Of a stretch of DNA of 51,907 nt, positions 41,801 through 49,647 are shown piece by piece. This DNA is from GCA-2861595 sp035536185 (GTDB lineage Bacteria > Actinomycetota > Acidimicrobiia > Acidimicrobiales > GCA-2861595): contig DATLOM010000004.1 of assembly GCA_035536185.1 (NCBI GenBank), forward strand, positions 1-51,907, written 5' to 3'. Position 1 is the first letter of the stretch. Each line of letters starts with the position of its first letter. The notes beneath the pieces are model-generated. The model ran no database searches. It was given only the letters and a program-made list of their open reading frames with translations, and was not told the DNA's origin. Both the position numbers and the translations under genes were made by a program.

Positions 41801-43048
41801 CCCGTCGTCGTGACCGGGAGGGCCGGCGTCGCGGGCGGTGGAGGTGAGCCGGGCGCCCACCTCCGCGCCCGTCCACTGGGGGTGGGCCTGGCGGAGCAGC
41901 GCGGCGGCCGCGGCGACGAGGGGTGCGGAGAAGGAGCTGCCGCTTCCTCGGGCGTAGGCATCGGCCGGGCCGGCCTCTAGGTAGGTGGAAACCACATCGA
42001 CGCCGCTCGCGGCCATGTCGATCCACGAGCCGTGGCTGGAGAACCAGGTGAGCCTGCTGGCCGTGTCGACTGCGGTCACGCCCACGACCCCAGGGAAGGC
42101 CGCCGGGTAGACGGGTTCGGGGCCGCCACTGTTCCCGCTGGCCGCCACCACCACGGCTCCCTTCTTCTGGGCGTAGGCGACGGCGGAGGCGAGGGCGGCG
42201 CCGGGCTGGGGGCCACCGAGGGACAGGTTGATCACGCCCGCGGCGTGGTCAGCGGCCCAGGTGATCCCCTCGACGATGTCGGCGTCGGTCCCGGCCGCGC
42301 TGGCGTTCAGCACCCGCACGGGTTGTAAGCGGGCGCGGTAGGCGCCGCCGGCGATGCCACGGCCGTTCCCCGCGCTGGCGGCAATGATCCCCGCGACCAT
42401 CGTGCCGTGCCCGGCCTCGTCCTGGGGGACCGAGTCGTTTTCGACGGCATCCCAGCCGGGCACGAGGTTCCCGGACAGGTCGGGATGGTCGAGGTCCACG
42501 CCGCTGTCGAGGACGGCGACGGTGACGTCCCGTGCGTCGCTCTGGCGCTCCCACGCCTGGGGGAAGCGGGCGGCGGCGAGCGACCACTGCTGGGCGAAGA
42601 GCGCATCGTTCGGATCGGCCATCGCCCGGCGGACGTAGTTGGGCTCCACTGTCTCGACACGGGGGTCCCGAGCCAGCTCCTTGCGCACGGCGTCAGGTGA
42701 ACGACCGCCGGTGCCCACCTCGACGAAGCCGGCGCGCCCCACTGCCCGGCGCCGCTCGAGGCCGTGATCGGCTAGCGCCGCAGCTGCGGTCCCCGAGCGC
42801 GGCGAGAACCGAACGAGCAGGCTCCCCTGGTCCATCTCGGGCCTCTGACGAACCTTCCCACCGCCCGTCTGCGGGGGGAGCTGGCGGACGGCGGGTGCGG
42901 ATGCGCCCACATCGGGCTCGGCACCGACGACGGCCGGCTGGCCCACGGTGACGCCGACCAACAGCGCCGCGAGAAGCGCCGCCGCCCCTGGCCCCATCTG
43001 CCGATGGTACCCGCGCCGCCAGGTGGAACAAGACGGACAAAGCGACAC
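38831..43048 (-). CDS. Large secreted mosaic subtilisin-like serine protease
   Basis: This 1405-residue protein is secreted. After a signal segment (about 18-42) it has an inhibitor-like propeptide (about 75-142) and an S8 catalytic domain with Asp181 (VAVLDSGVDLDHPDL), His214 (EAGHGTMVAGI), Asn306 (AASGNSGGP) and Ser372 (GSSFSAPLVAAAA). Next come a pre-peptidase-like domain (about 445-565), FG-GAP/VCBS-type beta-propeller repeats (about 580-930; DVDGDGDADVAVA, DLNGDGRDDIAV), a Big_5-like domain (about 940-1035), a Thr/Pro linker (about 1035-1133), and GYWLVASDGGIFAFG repeats (about 1145-1405). The last type is common in Acidimicrobiia secreted proteins and may bind the cell surface. The GTG at 43048 is supported by AGGA and basic residues; ATG at 42997 is the alternative. 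Confidence 0.9.
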   Translation of the reverse strand: MSLCPSCSTWRRGYHRQMGPGAAALLAALLVGVTVGQPAVVGAEPDVGASAPAVRQLPPQTGGGKVRQRPEMDQGSLLVRFSPRSGTAAAALADHGLERRRAVGRAGFVEVGTGGRSPDAVRKELARDPRVETVEPNYVRRAMADPNDALFAQQWSLAAARFPQAWERQSDARDVTVAVLDSGVDLDHPDLSGNLVPGWDAVENDSVPQDEAGHGTMVAGIIAASAGNGRGIAGGAYRARLQPVRVLNASAAGTDADIVEGITWAADHAAGVINLSLGGPQPGAALASAVAYAQKKGAVVVAASGNSGGPEPVYPAAFPGVVGVTAVDTASRLTWFSSHGSWIDMAASGVDVVSTYLEAGPADAYARGSGSSFSAPLVAAAAALLRQAHPQWTGAEVGARLTSTARDAGPPGHDDGYGFGLLDAAAALGDPRLDPLPSEPEDAYEPNPVPERATPFSGAVTATIAPEQDVDWFAFEVASPRWLEVAVTPPSGSASQGMDPVVNVYGPEGGEVGWVDAAGMGQAERLIFEARAPGRHLVRIASYNASISAGEYTVDIASASAPPPSFSSISAYRTGSWPESTAMGDFTGDGRGDVVMTTSFYDDGEQNDYSVFVFAQLPDGSLGPPTRHRTTGAGTMAAASGDVDGDGDADVAVATSSGVEVLLQAGGALGAPQVVPFTAPASQVEIADVDNDRVADLVVVGSGGVAARTRTANGWAPPRSLTADSGSELEVGDVSGDGRADLVLIRSECPSTTTCTAGVSSYVQRAGGGFAKTHHPTVHGSSPAVNGMAVGDLNGDGRDDIAVTIGGDAPSSRINTFLQQADGTLGPAQVKAVHSVPQPIEAGDVNADGRVDLVTVHPGQYAIGTIPQQPDGTLGDEIVNYAPNASGYHLKGLSLGDADGRLGAEAALADHNHGLLVFRQAGSNATNERPWVNGTTPLDRASGVPTRGEMTVTFGRAVDPSSLTPSTVALLDGSTLAPVTASRSYDAGARRLTLVPSQALAPGSSYQLVLAGVRDARGAQMRSREVVRFRTATADPPPTTTTTTTTAPTTTSTTAPPTTTTSTTTPPTTTTSTTTTTTTAPPTTTTSTTTTTAPPTTTTTAPPTTTTTTTAPPTTTATATTSPPPATATTSPPPAPASAEAQAPAPSSASSAVPASDRAGYWMVGAAGAVYAFGEAAHIGNAPVPPGQTVTNVAVTPSGNGYWLVTAAGAVYAFGDAAYLGGSPSRRPGETVTSISPHPGGGGYWLFTNQGRAIAYGTARHFGDVGALRLNGPVLGSVATPSGDGYYMVATDGGIFAFGDARFRGSMGGRPLNGPVVGLAPDPDGSGYWLVASDGGIFAFDSGFRGSMGGSRLNRPVTGMVAYGDGYLMVASDGGIFSFSAKPFVGSLGATPPPTPIVGVAALNR
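39650..39945. repeat. Low-complexity Thr/Pro-encoding repeat tract
   Basis: On the coding (minus) strand this is a long run of ACC/ACG threonine codons broken by CCA-type proline codons (TTTTTAPPTTTT patterns), within the subtilase gene. It is a flexible, probably O-glycosylatable linker. The DNA is simple enough for slipped-strand length variation. Confidence 0.9.
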
Positions 43049-43239
43049 GATCCTGTGGCGTGTCCGTTCGCTGTGGTGGCCAAGACGTCGTCGCCGATCT
43101 GACCCCTAAACCAGCGGAGGTGTCGGCCACAATCGAACGGTTTTCGAGGCCCTGACGGTCCTATGGCCCCCGCTTGCGGACTGAAAAGCCGGCGCCAGGC
43201 AGAGATCCCTGAATCCCGATTGCTAGACGGCGATCCGGC

Positions 43240-45057
43240 TCACCGGGGAGCCAGCCTGATCTCCTGCCTCGTCCGGGTCGAGGGCTGTCCCTCCACCGCC
43301 GCCTGTTCTCTCCTACGTCGGCGCCGGGATCTTGGGTCCACGGCCGTCGGCTGCTCGGGCGCGGTCACGGGCTCCGCCGGTGGCCTCGGTTGGGCAGGCT
43401 GCTGGCGTCGAACACGCTCCGCGGCCGGCTGTCGCGCCGGCTGCGGGGTGGGCACCGGCACCGCGGCGGCGGCGGCGGGAAGTCTTGCCCGACGCCGACC
43501 TTCCGATGCGCTGGCCCGCTCGGTTTCCAGCGTGCGGCGCTGGGACTCGAGGAACTCCCGCTCCGCGTCCAACGCGCTGCGCAGCTCACGGGCGCGTTTA
43601 CGGGCGGCGTTCCGCTCGGCCCGGAGCTTGTCTCGTTGCGCGGCCAGCTGTGCCATCTCGGCATGGACGGCGGTCATGAGACGCTCCGCCTCCTGGCGCC
43701 GTGTGCTCGCCTGCTCCTGCTCGGCTGTGAACCGGTCCCGCTCGGCCCGGAGCCGGCGGCGCTCCTCGTTGAGCGCCTCGTGGGCCTTCTCGAGGGCCTG
43801 ACCGTCCTCGGTCAGCCGGCCCTGCTCGCTCACCAGCTTGGTCATCAGCCGATCCGCTTCTTCGCGACGGGCGTGAGACTCGGCGCGCTCCCGGTCCAGC
43901 TGCAGACGGTCGGCGTCCAGCGCAGCGCGCCCCTCGTCCAGTTCCCGGAAATCGGTGGTGAGGATCTGGTCCGCCGCATCGAGGGCGTCGCGCTCCACGG
44001 CCAGAACCTCACGTTCGGATGCCTGCTCGGCGCCGAGACGCTCGAGTTCGGCTCGGCGCGGGGCGAAGGCCGCCTGCTCGGCGTCGAGCTGGGACCGCTC
44101 CGACTTCATTCTCACCAGCTCGGCGTTCAACTGCTCGCGCTCCTGCTCCAAGGTTCGGGCCTGGTGGGCCAGCTCCTCTCGGAGCGCCTCGCCAGCGACC
44201 CGTTCTTGATCGATACGGTCCCGGTCGGCGGCCAGGTGCAGGCGATCCTCGTCGAGCTGGCGGAGATCGGTCTCCAGGGCGTCCTCGGAGGCGTCGAGGG
44301 CGTGCTGGTGGGCCGTCAGCTTCTCACGCTGTGCCTCCAGAGAAGCAACCAGGCCGTCGATCTCCGCCCACCGGCTATCAGCGAGGGATACAAGATCCTC
44401 GAGTCGGGTGCGCTCCATCTCCAGGTGGGCACGCTCCGATTCGAGGGTCTCGCTCAAGGCCGCCAGCACGCGGCGCTCACCGGCCAGGCGCTCTGCCTCC
44501 AGGGCCTGTCGCTCCGACACCGAAGCGATCTCCCTGTCGAGATGACCCGGGGACTCCGGGCACTGCCGGCTGCGGGCGGTGCGCTCCACCTGCAGGTTCC
44601 GGCGTTCCTCCTCGAGCTCCCGCGACAGACGCTCGACCTCCCGGCGGAGGTGGTCCGTTCCGACGGGGCCCGGTGCCGTTGTGCCGGCCCGTGGCGCATG
44701 GTGCCCGCGCGGTGGCGCCACGGGCGGGGGCGGCGTCAAGGCGGGGGTGGCCGCCGGGGCGGCGGCGGCGGATGCTGCGGGAGCCGGTGCTGCCGGAGCG
44801 GACGCCATCGGGTCGACCGCTCCCGAACGAGCAAGGAGCGCCCTCGCCCATGCGGTCTTCCGGCCGTTCGGCTCAGGAAGGTCGATGCTCCGATCGAGAC
44901 CGCTGTCCGTTGGGGCAGGCGGTACACCCTCCTGGCCGGCGGGAGGCGCCGAAGCGACAGCCGAGGCCGGTAGCCCGGGCTGTGCCTGCTCTTCGTGGCT
45001 CCCTGCCCCGCCGTTGCCGTTGGCCGGGGAAAGGATCGCCCGCTCGCCGTTCAACAC
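43240..45057 (-). CDS. Large coiled-coil protein of unknown function
   Basis: This 605-residue protein has a Pro/Ala-rich N-terminal third (about 1-145), then about 360 residues of near-continuous heptad-rich coiled coil with many ERxxLxxE units (LDEDRLHLAADRDRIDQER and similar), and a basic Pro/Arg-rich tail. It has no signal peptide, so it is probably cytoplasmic, perhaps structural or scaffold-like. No specific family was recognised. Leu-Asp-Ala-Asp and LDEDRLHL units recur, which suggests growth by internal duplication. GGGGAGGGCGGAGCGG before the GTG at 45057 fixes the start; the frame is open further left but not protein-like. Confidence 0.75.
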   Translation of the reverse strand: MLNGERAILSPANGNGGAGSHEEQAQPGLPASAVASAPPAGQEGVPPAPTDSGLDRSIDLPEPNGRKTAWARALLARSGAVDPMASAPAAPAPAASAAAAPAATPALTPPPPVAPPRGHHAPRAGTTAPGPVGTDHLRREVERLSRELEEERRNLQVERTARSRQCPESPGHLDREIASVSERQALEAERLAGERRVLAALSETLESERAHLEMERTRLEDLVSLADSRWAEIDGLVASLEAQREKLTAHQHALDASEDALETDLRQLDEDRLHLAADRDRIDQERVAGEALREELAHQARTLEQEREQLNAELVRMKSERSQLDAEQAAFAPRRAELERLGAEQASEREVLAVERDALDAADQILTTDFRELDEGRAALDADRLQLDRERAESHARREEADRLMTKLVSEQGRLTEDGQALEKAHEALNEERRRLRAERDRFTAEQEQASTRRQEAERLMTAVHAEMAQLAAQRDKLRAERNAARKRARELRSALDAEREFLESQRRTLETERASASEGRRRARLPAAAAAVPVPTPQPARQPAAERVRRQQPAQPRPPAEPVTAPEQPTAVDPRSRRRRRREQAAVEGQPSTRTRQEIRLAPR

Positions 45058-45654
45058 CCGCTCCGCCCTCCCCGAGCCAGGCCGTGGCCGCAGATCCACC
45101 CGATGAGCAGAACCTAGAACCGGGCTCCTGTGGAACGTAAGGGGTGCATCCTGGGGATATCGACGGGAAAGGCGGCAAAAGGGTGATCTCGACGACGTTG
45201 CTTGCGCCCCGCCGGGGCCGAACCTGGGCAACACGGTTTAGGAATCTCGCCAGGGGTGTCTCGTGAGCGCATCTGACGCAAAGACGCAGGTCACAGCGTT
45301 GTGCTTGCGCAGGGAGTTGCGTCCTGAACACCCGATTTCGGCACCGAGACGGGCAATTGGCGGGCAACTCGCAGGCGTCATCTCAGCCGTGGAACGGCTG
45401 TGCCAAGGCACCCCGGATGGGCGCGGGATGGGCAGTTCGGCGCGAAAATCCGCATCACACAAGGCCGACCGCGGGGGAGCCCCGGTGCAGAAACCGTGTG
45501 TCAGGCCCGGATACGGCGAGTTGCCCGTCCAGCGGGAGCGGAAAGGGCTGCTGACCTGCGGCGATGGGGCCCGCGATTGCCCATCCGATCGGCGGGCCGG
45601 GTTTCCCCACACCCTTTGCACCCTCGCGCGGAAGTCGTCAAGGAATGGAGCCGA
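45058..45654. other. Intergenic region with recurring GGGCAA-type motifs
   Basis: Nearly 600 bp without a supported gene, between the coiled-coil gene and the Fic gene, which lie on the same strand. It contains recurring GGGCAA-type sites. CGGGCAACTCGC (45361-45372) and its exact inverse GCGAGTTGCCCG (45516-45527) are the clearest, with related sites near 45350, 45429 and 45575. Two open frames (45238-45621 minus and 45263-45751 plus) overlap each other and show no protein pattern. Confidence 0.5.
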
Positions 45655-46806
45655 TCACGCGGCAACAGCAAACGGGTCTGAGTCGTCTCGGGGATCCCGA
45701 CCTGCGACTATGGCCGCCCGTGCTGCCATAAGCTCCTTGCTCGCGGTATAGAAGCGGCCTCGCTTCTCGCCGTGGGCAATCAACAGCCCGGCATCAGTTA
45801 GTTGCTTGAGATCCCGGCCGGCGGCCTGTTCTGTGATCTCCTCTCCTTCGCCCTCTTCGAGAATCGCCCGGTAAGTAGCGTTCCGCACTCGAAACCTCAT
45901 AGCGGCGTCGTACAGAATTGGAAGAGTCCTCGAAGGCAGCCCACGCAGAGACACAAGGCTTTCGAGTTCGCCCCATAGCCGTTCGCTTTCCTTGATACGG
46001 CGCAGCGTCGTTCGTGCCTGGCGAAGGTGTGCGGTGAGGATGAACCGCATCCAGGGCCTTGCATCACGGTCTGGCTGCCACGAACCGCCCCCCACCTGGG
46101 CCAGCACTTTGTAGTACTCCGGTGTGTTGCGACCGAGGTATTCCTCGATGCTACAAAAGACTGGGGATAGGATCCCCTGGCGAGCGAGTATTAGCGTTTG
46201 AAGGCATCGGGCCATGCGCCCGTTGCCATCACGGAACGGGTGAATCATCACGAGATTGAGGTGCGCCATCCCCGCATGGACCATTGGGGGACAGTCGCTC
46301 ACGACGTTGAGCGAAAGCACGAGTTCGTGCATCAGAGCCGGGACGTCGTCAATCTCGGCCCCCTCGTAGACGATGTCACCGCTCTCCTCGTCTCGTACGA
46401 AGATCGCGCCGGCACGCCACAGGCCGGGGCGATTCTTCAAGTCGTAGCTGGTCATCATGAAATGCAGGCTCTTGAGTAGCTGCTCCCCGTAGTGGAAGTC
46501 TGGTTCGGTCGACATCTGGAGTACATAGGTCATCGCATCGCAGTAGCCCCTGATGGCGCGTCGAGTCTCCTCGTCGGCGTCCAGCGGCTCTTCTCCGAGC
46601 TCGATAGCGGCGGCGTCATCGAGCGGAGCGTCATACCCTTCAATACTGTTTGAACCCTGCACGGCCCGCGCGAATTGAGCCCGGCGCAGCGAACCTGACC
46701 ACCGATGCGGCTCGTGCAGCCGGAGGCGCAACTTCTCTGCAACATCGTCGATTTCCATGATGACCCGGAGTTCGGGCTCAGTGAGTTCGGGCGTTGTGAA
46801 TAACAT
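45655..46806 (-). CDS. Fic-domain AMPylase/nucleotidyl-transfer protein (class II)
   Basis: This 383-residue Fic protein attaches nucleotidyl groups to target proteins. The intact core HPFRDGNGRMAR begins at about His189. The autoinhibitory motif SNSIEG (Ser52 to Glu56) lies before the Fic core, as in class II Fic proteins, so activity would be self-restrained. A helical region and a winged-helix-like C-terminus (about 310-370; ITEQAAGRDLKQLTDAGLLIA) follow. It is divergent from the AbiE-like pair and the 200-bp gap holds a perfect palindrome. Its base composition is less GC-rich than its neighbours, consistent with transfer. The target protein is unknown. Confidence 0.88.
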   Translation of the reverse strand: MLFTTPELTEPELRVIMEIDDVAEKLRLRLHEPHRWSGSLRRAQFARAVQGSNSIEGYDAPLDDAAAIELGEEPLDADEETRRAIRGYCDAMTYVLQMSTEPDFHYGEQLLKSLHFMMTSYDLKNRPGLWRAGAIFVRDEESGDIVYEGAEIDDVPALMHELVLSLNVVSDCPPMVHAGMAHLNLVMIHPFRDGNGRMARCLQTLILARQGILSPVFCSIEEYLGRNTPEYYKVLAQVGGGSWQPDRDARPWMRFILTAHLRQARTTLRRIKESERLWGELESLVSLRGLPSRTLPILYDAAMRFRVRNATYRAILEEGEGEEITEQAAGRDLKQLTDAGLLIAHGEKRGRFYTASKELMAARAAIVAGRDPRDDSDPFAVAA

Positions 46807-46937
46807 GGTTGATACTCAGTTTCTCTGGGTTGCTTCGATAGATAGTATCAGTTCAGACCACGGAACGCAACCATCATCGGCACTGTATCAAACCGCCTAT
46901 CCGCCTCTGGTGGCAAGAGACCCAGGCCCCTTCTCTG

Positions 46938-46974
46938 AGATGCGGCGTTCTCTTGTACAGAGAACGCCGCATCT
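46938..46974. promoter_or_regulatory. Perfect palindrome with 16-bp arms, candidate operator/promoter
   Basis: AGATGCGGCGTTCTCT and its exact reverse complement AGAGAACGCCGCATCT flank a 5-base centre TGTAC. The centre plus the preceding T forms TTGTAC, a possible -35, with GATAAA 16 bp downstream as a possible -10. It sits 34 bp before the AbiEi-like gene start, and AbiEi proteins are known to repress their own operons by binding inverted repeats. It could equally affect the divergent fic gene. A smaller inverted repeat (TGATACT/AGTATCA) lies at 46810-46850. Confidence 0.7.
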
Positions 46975-47008
46975 GATAAAACAATTGTCCGGCTATGCTA
47001 GGTTCACC

Positions 47009-48118
47009 GTGGCAGAGAACCTGCACATCTCAGAGAACGATCTCGTTGACCAGGCCATTGCCTGGCTGCGAGCTCATCTGCCCTCGACGTGGGAGGTCGA
47101 GCAGGCCGGGCGCCCTGACCTGAAGGGCCCGGACCTTGGGGTCGACGCGGTCCTCGACATCAAGGGCAACAACGGCACGTCCACCACCGTGTTGGTGGAG
47201 GCCAAGCGGACCTTCACCCCGCGCAGCGCCGACCAACTCCTCGCCGGCATGACCAGGGCCTTCAGGACGATGTACCCCTATGCACCAATCCTTGCCGTCG
47301 CCGAGTGGATCAGCCCCCAGGCGCAGGAGCGGCTACGCGAGGACGCCATCAACTACGTCGACCTCACCGGCAACGCCTGGCTATCCCTCGACAACCCGGC
47401 GGTCTTCATCAGCGCCCAGGGCAGCAGCCGCAATCCGAAGCCCACACCCACAGGCAAGGCCCGGGTCCAGGGCCCGAAGGCGAGCCGTCTGATCCGGTGG
47501 CTAGTCGACGTCCGGCCGCCATACGGCGTCCGCCAACTCGCGGCCGCGTCGGACCTGAGCCAGAGCTACGTCTCCCGGGTTCTTGATGCACTCGACGCCG
47601 ACGCCCTGGTGGATCGCAACAAGCGCGGGGGCGTCGAGTCCGTCGACATGGCGGGGCTCATCCGGCGCTGGGCCAAGGCCTACAGCCTCCTGAAGACCAA
47701 CCGCGTATCGACCTTCATCGCCCGCGAGGGCGCATCGTCCCTTCTCGATCGCCTGTCCGCAGGCACTGCTGTCACGGGATCGTTCGCGGCCGTGCGCCGC
47801 GCACCGGTCGCCGCACCAGCACTCCTCGCCGTCTACTCCGACAACCCACAGCAACTCGCACTGGCGCTCGACCTGCTTCCCGCCGACCAGGGATCCAACG
47901 TGCTGCTCCTCCAGCCGTACGACCCGGTCGTGTGGCAACGAACGACAACCGCTGATGGCGTCACGTACGTCGCGGACTCACAGGCGGTCGTCGATTGCCA
48001 GACCGGCACGGGCCGGATGCCGGCCGAAGGCCAGGCCCTTCTCGACTGGATGCTGGACAACAAGCCCGCGTGGCGGTTTGACAGCCTGGACGCGGCGAGC
48101 CGACGTGATGGTCGCTGA
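47009..48118 (+). CDS. AbiEi-like antitoxin with N-terminal nuclease-like domain and winged helix
   Basis: This 369-residue protein is the likely antitoxin and repressor of an AbiE-type (type IV) toxin-antitoxin pair. The N-terminal part has a PD-(D/E)XK-like arrangement, VDAVLDIKG with Asp46 and VLVEAKR with Glu64-x-Lys66, then INYVDLTGNAWLSL. A winged-helix at about 170-200 (GVRQLAAASDLSQSYVSRVLDAL) fits DNA binding, and the C-terminal part is AbiEi-like (VLLLQPYDPVVWQ). The GTG at 47009 was chosen because the frame further left passes through the palindrome. The next gene overlaps its stop by 11 bp. The nuclease-like domain may be catalytic or a relic; that cannot be told from sequence alone. 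Confidence 0.72.
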   Translation: MAENLHISENDLVDQAIAWLRAHLPSTWEVEQAGRPDLKGPDLGVDAVLDIKGNNGTSTTVLVEAKRTFTPRSADQLLAGMTRAFRTMYPYAPILAVAEWISPQAQERLREDAINYVDLTGNAWLSLDNPAVFISAQGSSRNPKPTPTGKARVQGPKASRLIRWLVDVRPPYGVRQLAAASDLSQSYVSRVLDALDADALVDRNKRGGVESVDMAGLIRRWAKAYSLLKTNRVSTFIAREGASSLLDRLSAGTAVTGSFAAVRRAPVAAPALLAVYSDNPQQLALALDLLPADQGSNVLLLQPYDPVVWQRTTTADGVTYVADSQAVVDCQTGTGRMPAEGQALLDWMLDNKPAWRFDSLDAASRRDGR

Positions 48119-48950
48119 TCCCCGGTACGTCGCCGCTCGGAAGGTGTTGCTCGACGCGCTGTTCGCCCTCCAGCCCCATGGCAAGGCCGTCATCGTCGTC
48201 GGGGCGCAGGCCATCTACCTGCGCACCGGCATGAACGACGTCGGCATCGCCCCCTACACAACCGATGGTGACATCGCCGTTGATCCCACCATCCTCGGCG
48301 ACGAGCCAGAGCTCGAAGCCACCATGCGCTCCGCGGGCTTCGACATCCTCTCGCAACCGAAAGGCCAGCCCGGCGTCTGGACGGCGTCGGTCACCATCGA
48401 GGGGGAACGTCAGATCGTGCCCATCGACCTCATCGTCCCCAAGGCCTTTGCTCCTCCCGGCGGACGCCGCAGCGCCCGCATCGCACCCCACGGCGCCCAG
48501 GCTGCCCGAAAGGCTGAAGGCCTCGAAGCCGCGGTCGTTGACCACGCGCCGATGACGATCTCGGCCCTCGACCCGAGCGACACACGATCCATCACGGTCG
48601 AAGTCGCCGGACTCTCCGCCATGCTCGTGGCGAAGGCCTACAAGATTCGCGATCGTCTGGCGGACAACAACGTTGATCGCCTCCGCGACAAGGACGCCGC
48701 CGACGTCTATCGCATCATGCAGACCGCGTCACCACGCGACCTCGGCGGGACGCTCCGCGACCTCCGTCGACATCCAATCGCCGGGCCAGTCACGACGACC
48801 GCCATCACCCTGCTGGGCGAGCTATTCGGGTCCCGGCGCAGTGAGGCGATCCGCATGGCTCAACGGTCCCTCGCACTGGCCATCGACCCTGACGAGATCA
48901 TGGCCGTGTGCCTCGCCTTTACGGCGGCAGTTCTTGACGTTGCGCAGTAG
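48108..48950 (+). CDS. AbiEii-like nucleotidyltransferase toxin
   Basis: This 280-residue protein resembles the nucleotidyltransferase toxins of AbiE-type systems, which add nucleotides to RNA or tRNA and stop growth or abort phage infection. It has VVGAQAIYLRTG matching the GG/GS loop, TTDGDIAVD (Asp53, Asp55) for the metal-binding Asp pair, and a C-terminal VAKAYKIRDRL/KDAADVYRIM block typical of the family. The GTG at 48105 or ATG at 48108 overlaps the antitoxin stop, so the pair is coupled. A decayed transposase follows. The precise RNA target is unknown. Confidence 0.72.
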   Translation: MVADPRYVAARKVLLDALFALQPHGKAVIVVGAQAIYLRTGMNDVGIAPYTTDGDIAVDPTILGDEPELEATMRSAGFDILSQPKGQPGVWTASVTIEGERQIVPIDLIVPKAFAPPGGRRSARIAPHGAQAARKAEGLEAAVVDHAPMTISALDPSDTRSITVEVAGLSAMLVAKAYKIRDRLADNNVDRLRDKDAADVYRIMQTASPRDLGGTLRDLRRHPIAGPVTTTAITLLGELFGSRRSEAIRMAQRSLALAIDPDEIMAVCLAFTAAVLDVAQ

Positions 48951-49019
48951 TCCCCCATGGAAGCCGATGCGGAGACGGTATGACCCCATGGGATGGCGCC
49001 CGGTTGTGGCGCGTATTCC

Positions 49020-49435
49020 CTAGACGATTGTTGCGCTTCACGACCCGATGAGGATCCCGATGCCGCCGCCGGATACATTAGTCGTGGGCACATGAAGCTC
49101 ACGGGGCAGTTGGCCTTCTCCACCTCGATAAAGGCGAATGCCTTCATCGGGTCCGGTCGTTCTCCTTGGCGAAGAAGGCAGCGGATTTTTTAGGAAGTCG
49201 CGCTCCATGCGGAGCGTCTTGACCTCAGCTCTGAGGTGGCGAAGCTCTTCGCGTTCGGTCATGGCGAGCACCGGCTTGGTTACGCCGGCGTCACGGTCGG
49301 CCTCTGGGATCCCTCGACGAAGCAGCTCGTTGGGGACTTCCAGTTCGAGGCACCGCGCGCTGCACTTCCCAGAGGTCCGCCACAGCTCGACCGCGTGGGC
49401 GCGGTACTCAGTGGGTACTTGTGTGGTCGTGGCAT
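49020..49435 (-). pseudogene. Decayed IS3-family transposase (OrfA and OrfB start)
   Basis: Read from the ATG at 49435, the minus strand shows fragments of an IS3 OrfA in changing frames: MPRPHKYP, LELEVPNELLRRGI (frame 2), then EREELRHLRAEVKTLRMERDFLKN, and finally an OrfB-like start MKAFAFIEVEKANCP (frame 3). At least two frameshifts and loss of most of OrfB make it non-functional. It lies between the AbiE-like pair and the NERD gene and marks past element activity. The remaining 212 bp to 49647 hold nothing recognisable. Confidence 0.8.
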
Positions 49436-49647
49436 TGGATCATCCTCCGTGGGGCTGGTGCCCAGTCGTGGATGTCCACCGAACCGGGTCAACACCAAGC
49501 CAAGTGCACTGCATGGTGATGGACATCGGCGCGCCTCCTTGGTGATGCGGTGGTGCTCGTGTCTATCTGGCCAAGCGGCTGGCCCGCAGGTGGTGGCGGC
49601 CGCCGCCGAGCGGAGTTGGCGGGCAGCGGCCGTATCGTTTCCGCCTG

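Noticed and set aside
43390..44973. A 527-codon plus-strand frame opposite the coiled-coil gene
   Set aside because: It is the shadow of the heptad-repeat gene; its Leu/Gly-rich sequence has no domain and no ribosome site.
45270..45320. GACGCAAAG stretch recalling a cyclic di-GMP riboswitch core
   Set aside because: The GNRA tetraloop, the GGCAAACC element and the flanking paired stems of GEMM-type riboswitches are not present.
45238..45751. Two overlapping open frames (minus 45238-45621, plus 45263-45751) in the gap before fic
   Set aside because: Neither shows protein-like composition, a ribosome site or a known motif; the plus frame runs into the fic gene.
46757..47008. Longer N-terminus for the AbiEi-like protein, beginning inside the fic gene
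   Set aside because: It would translate through the perfect palindrome and an AT-rich, promoter-like stretch; the protein-like sequence begins at the GTG at 47009.
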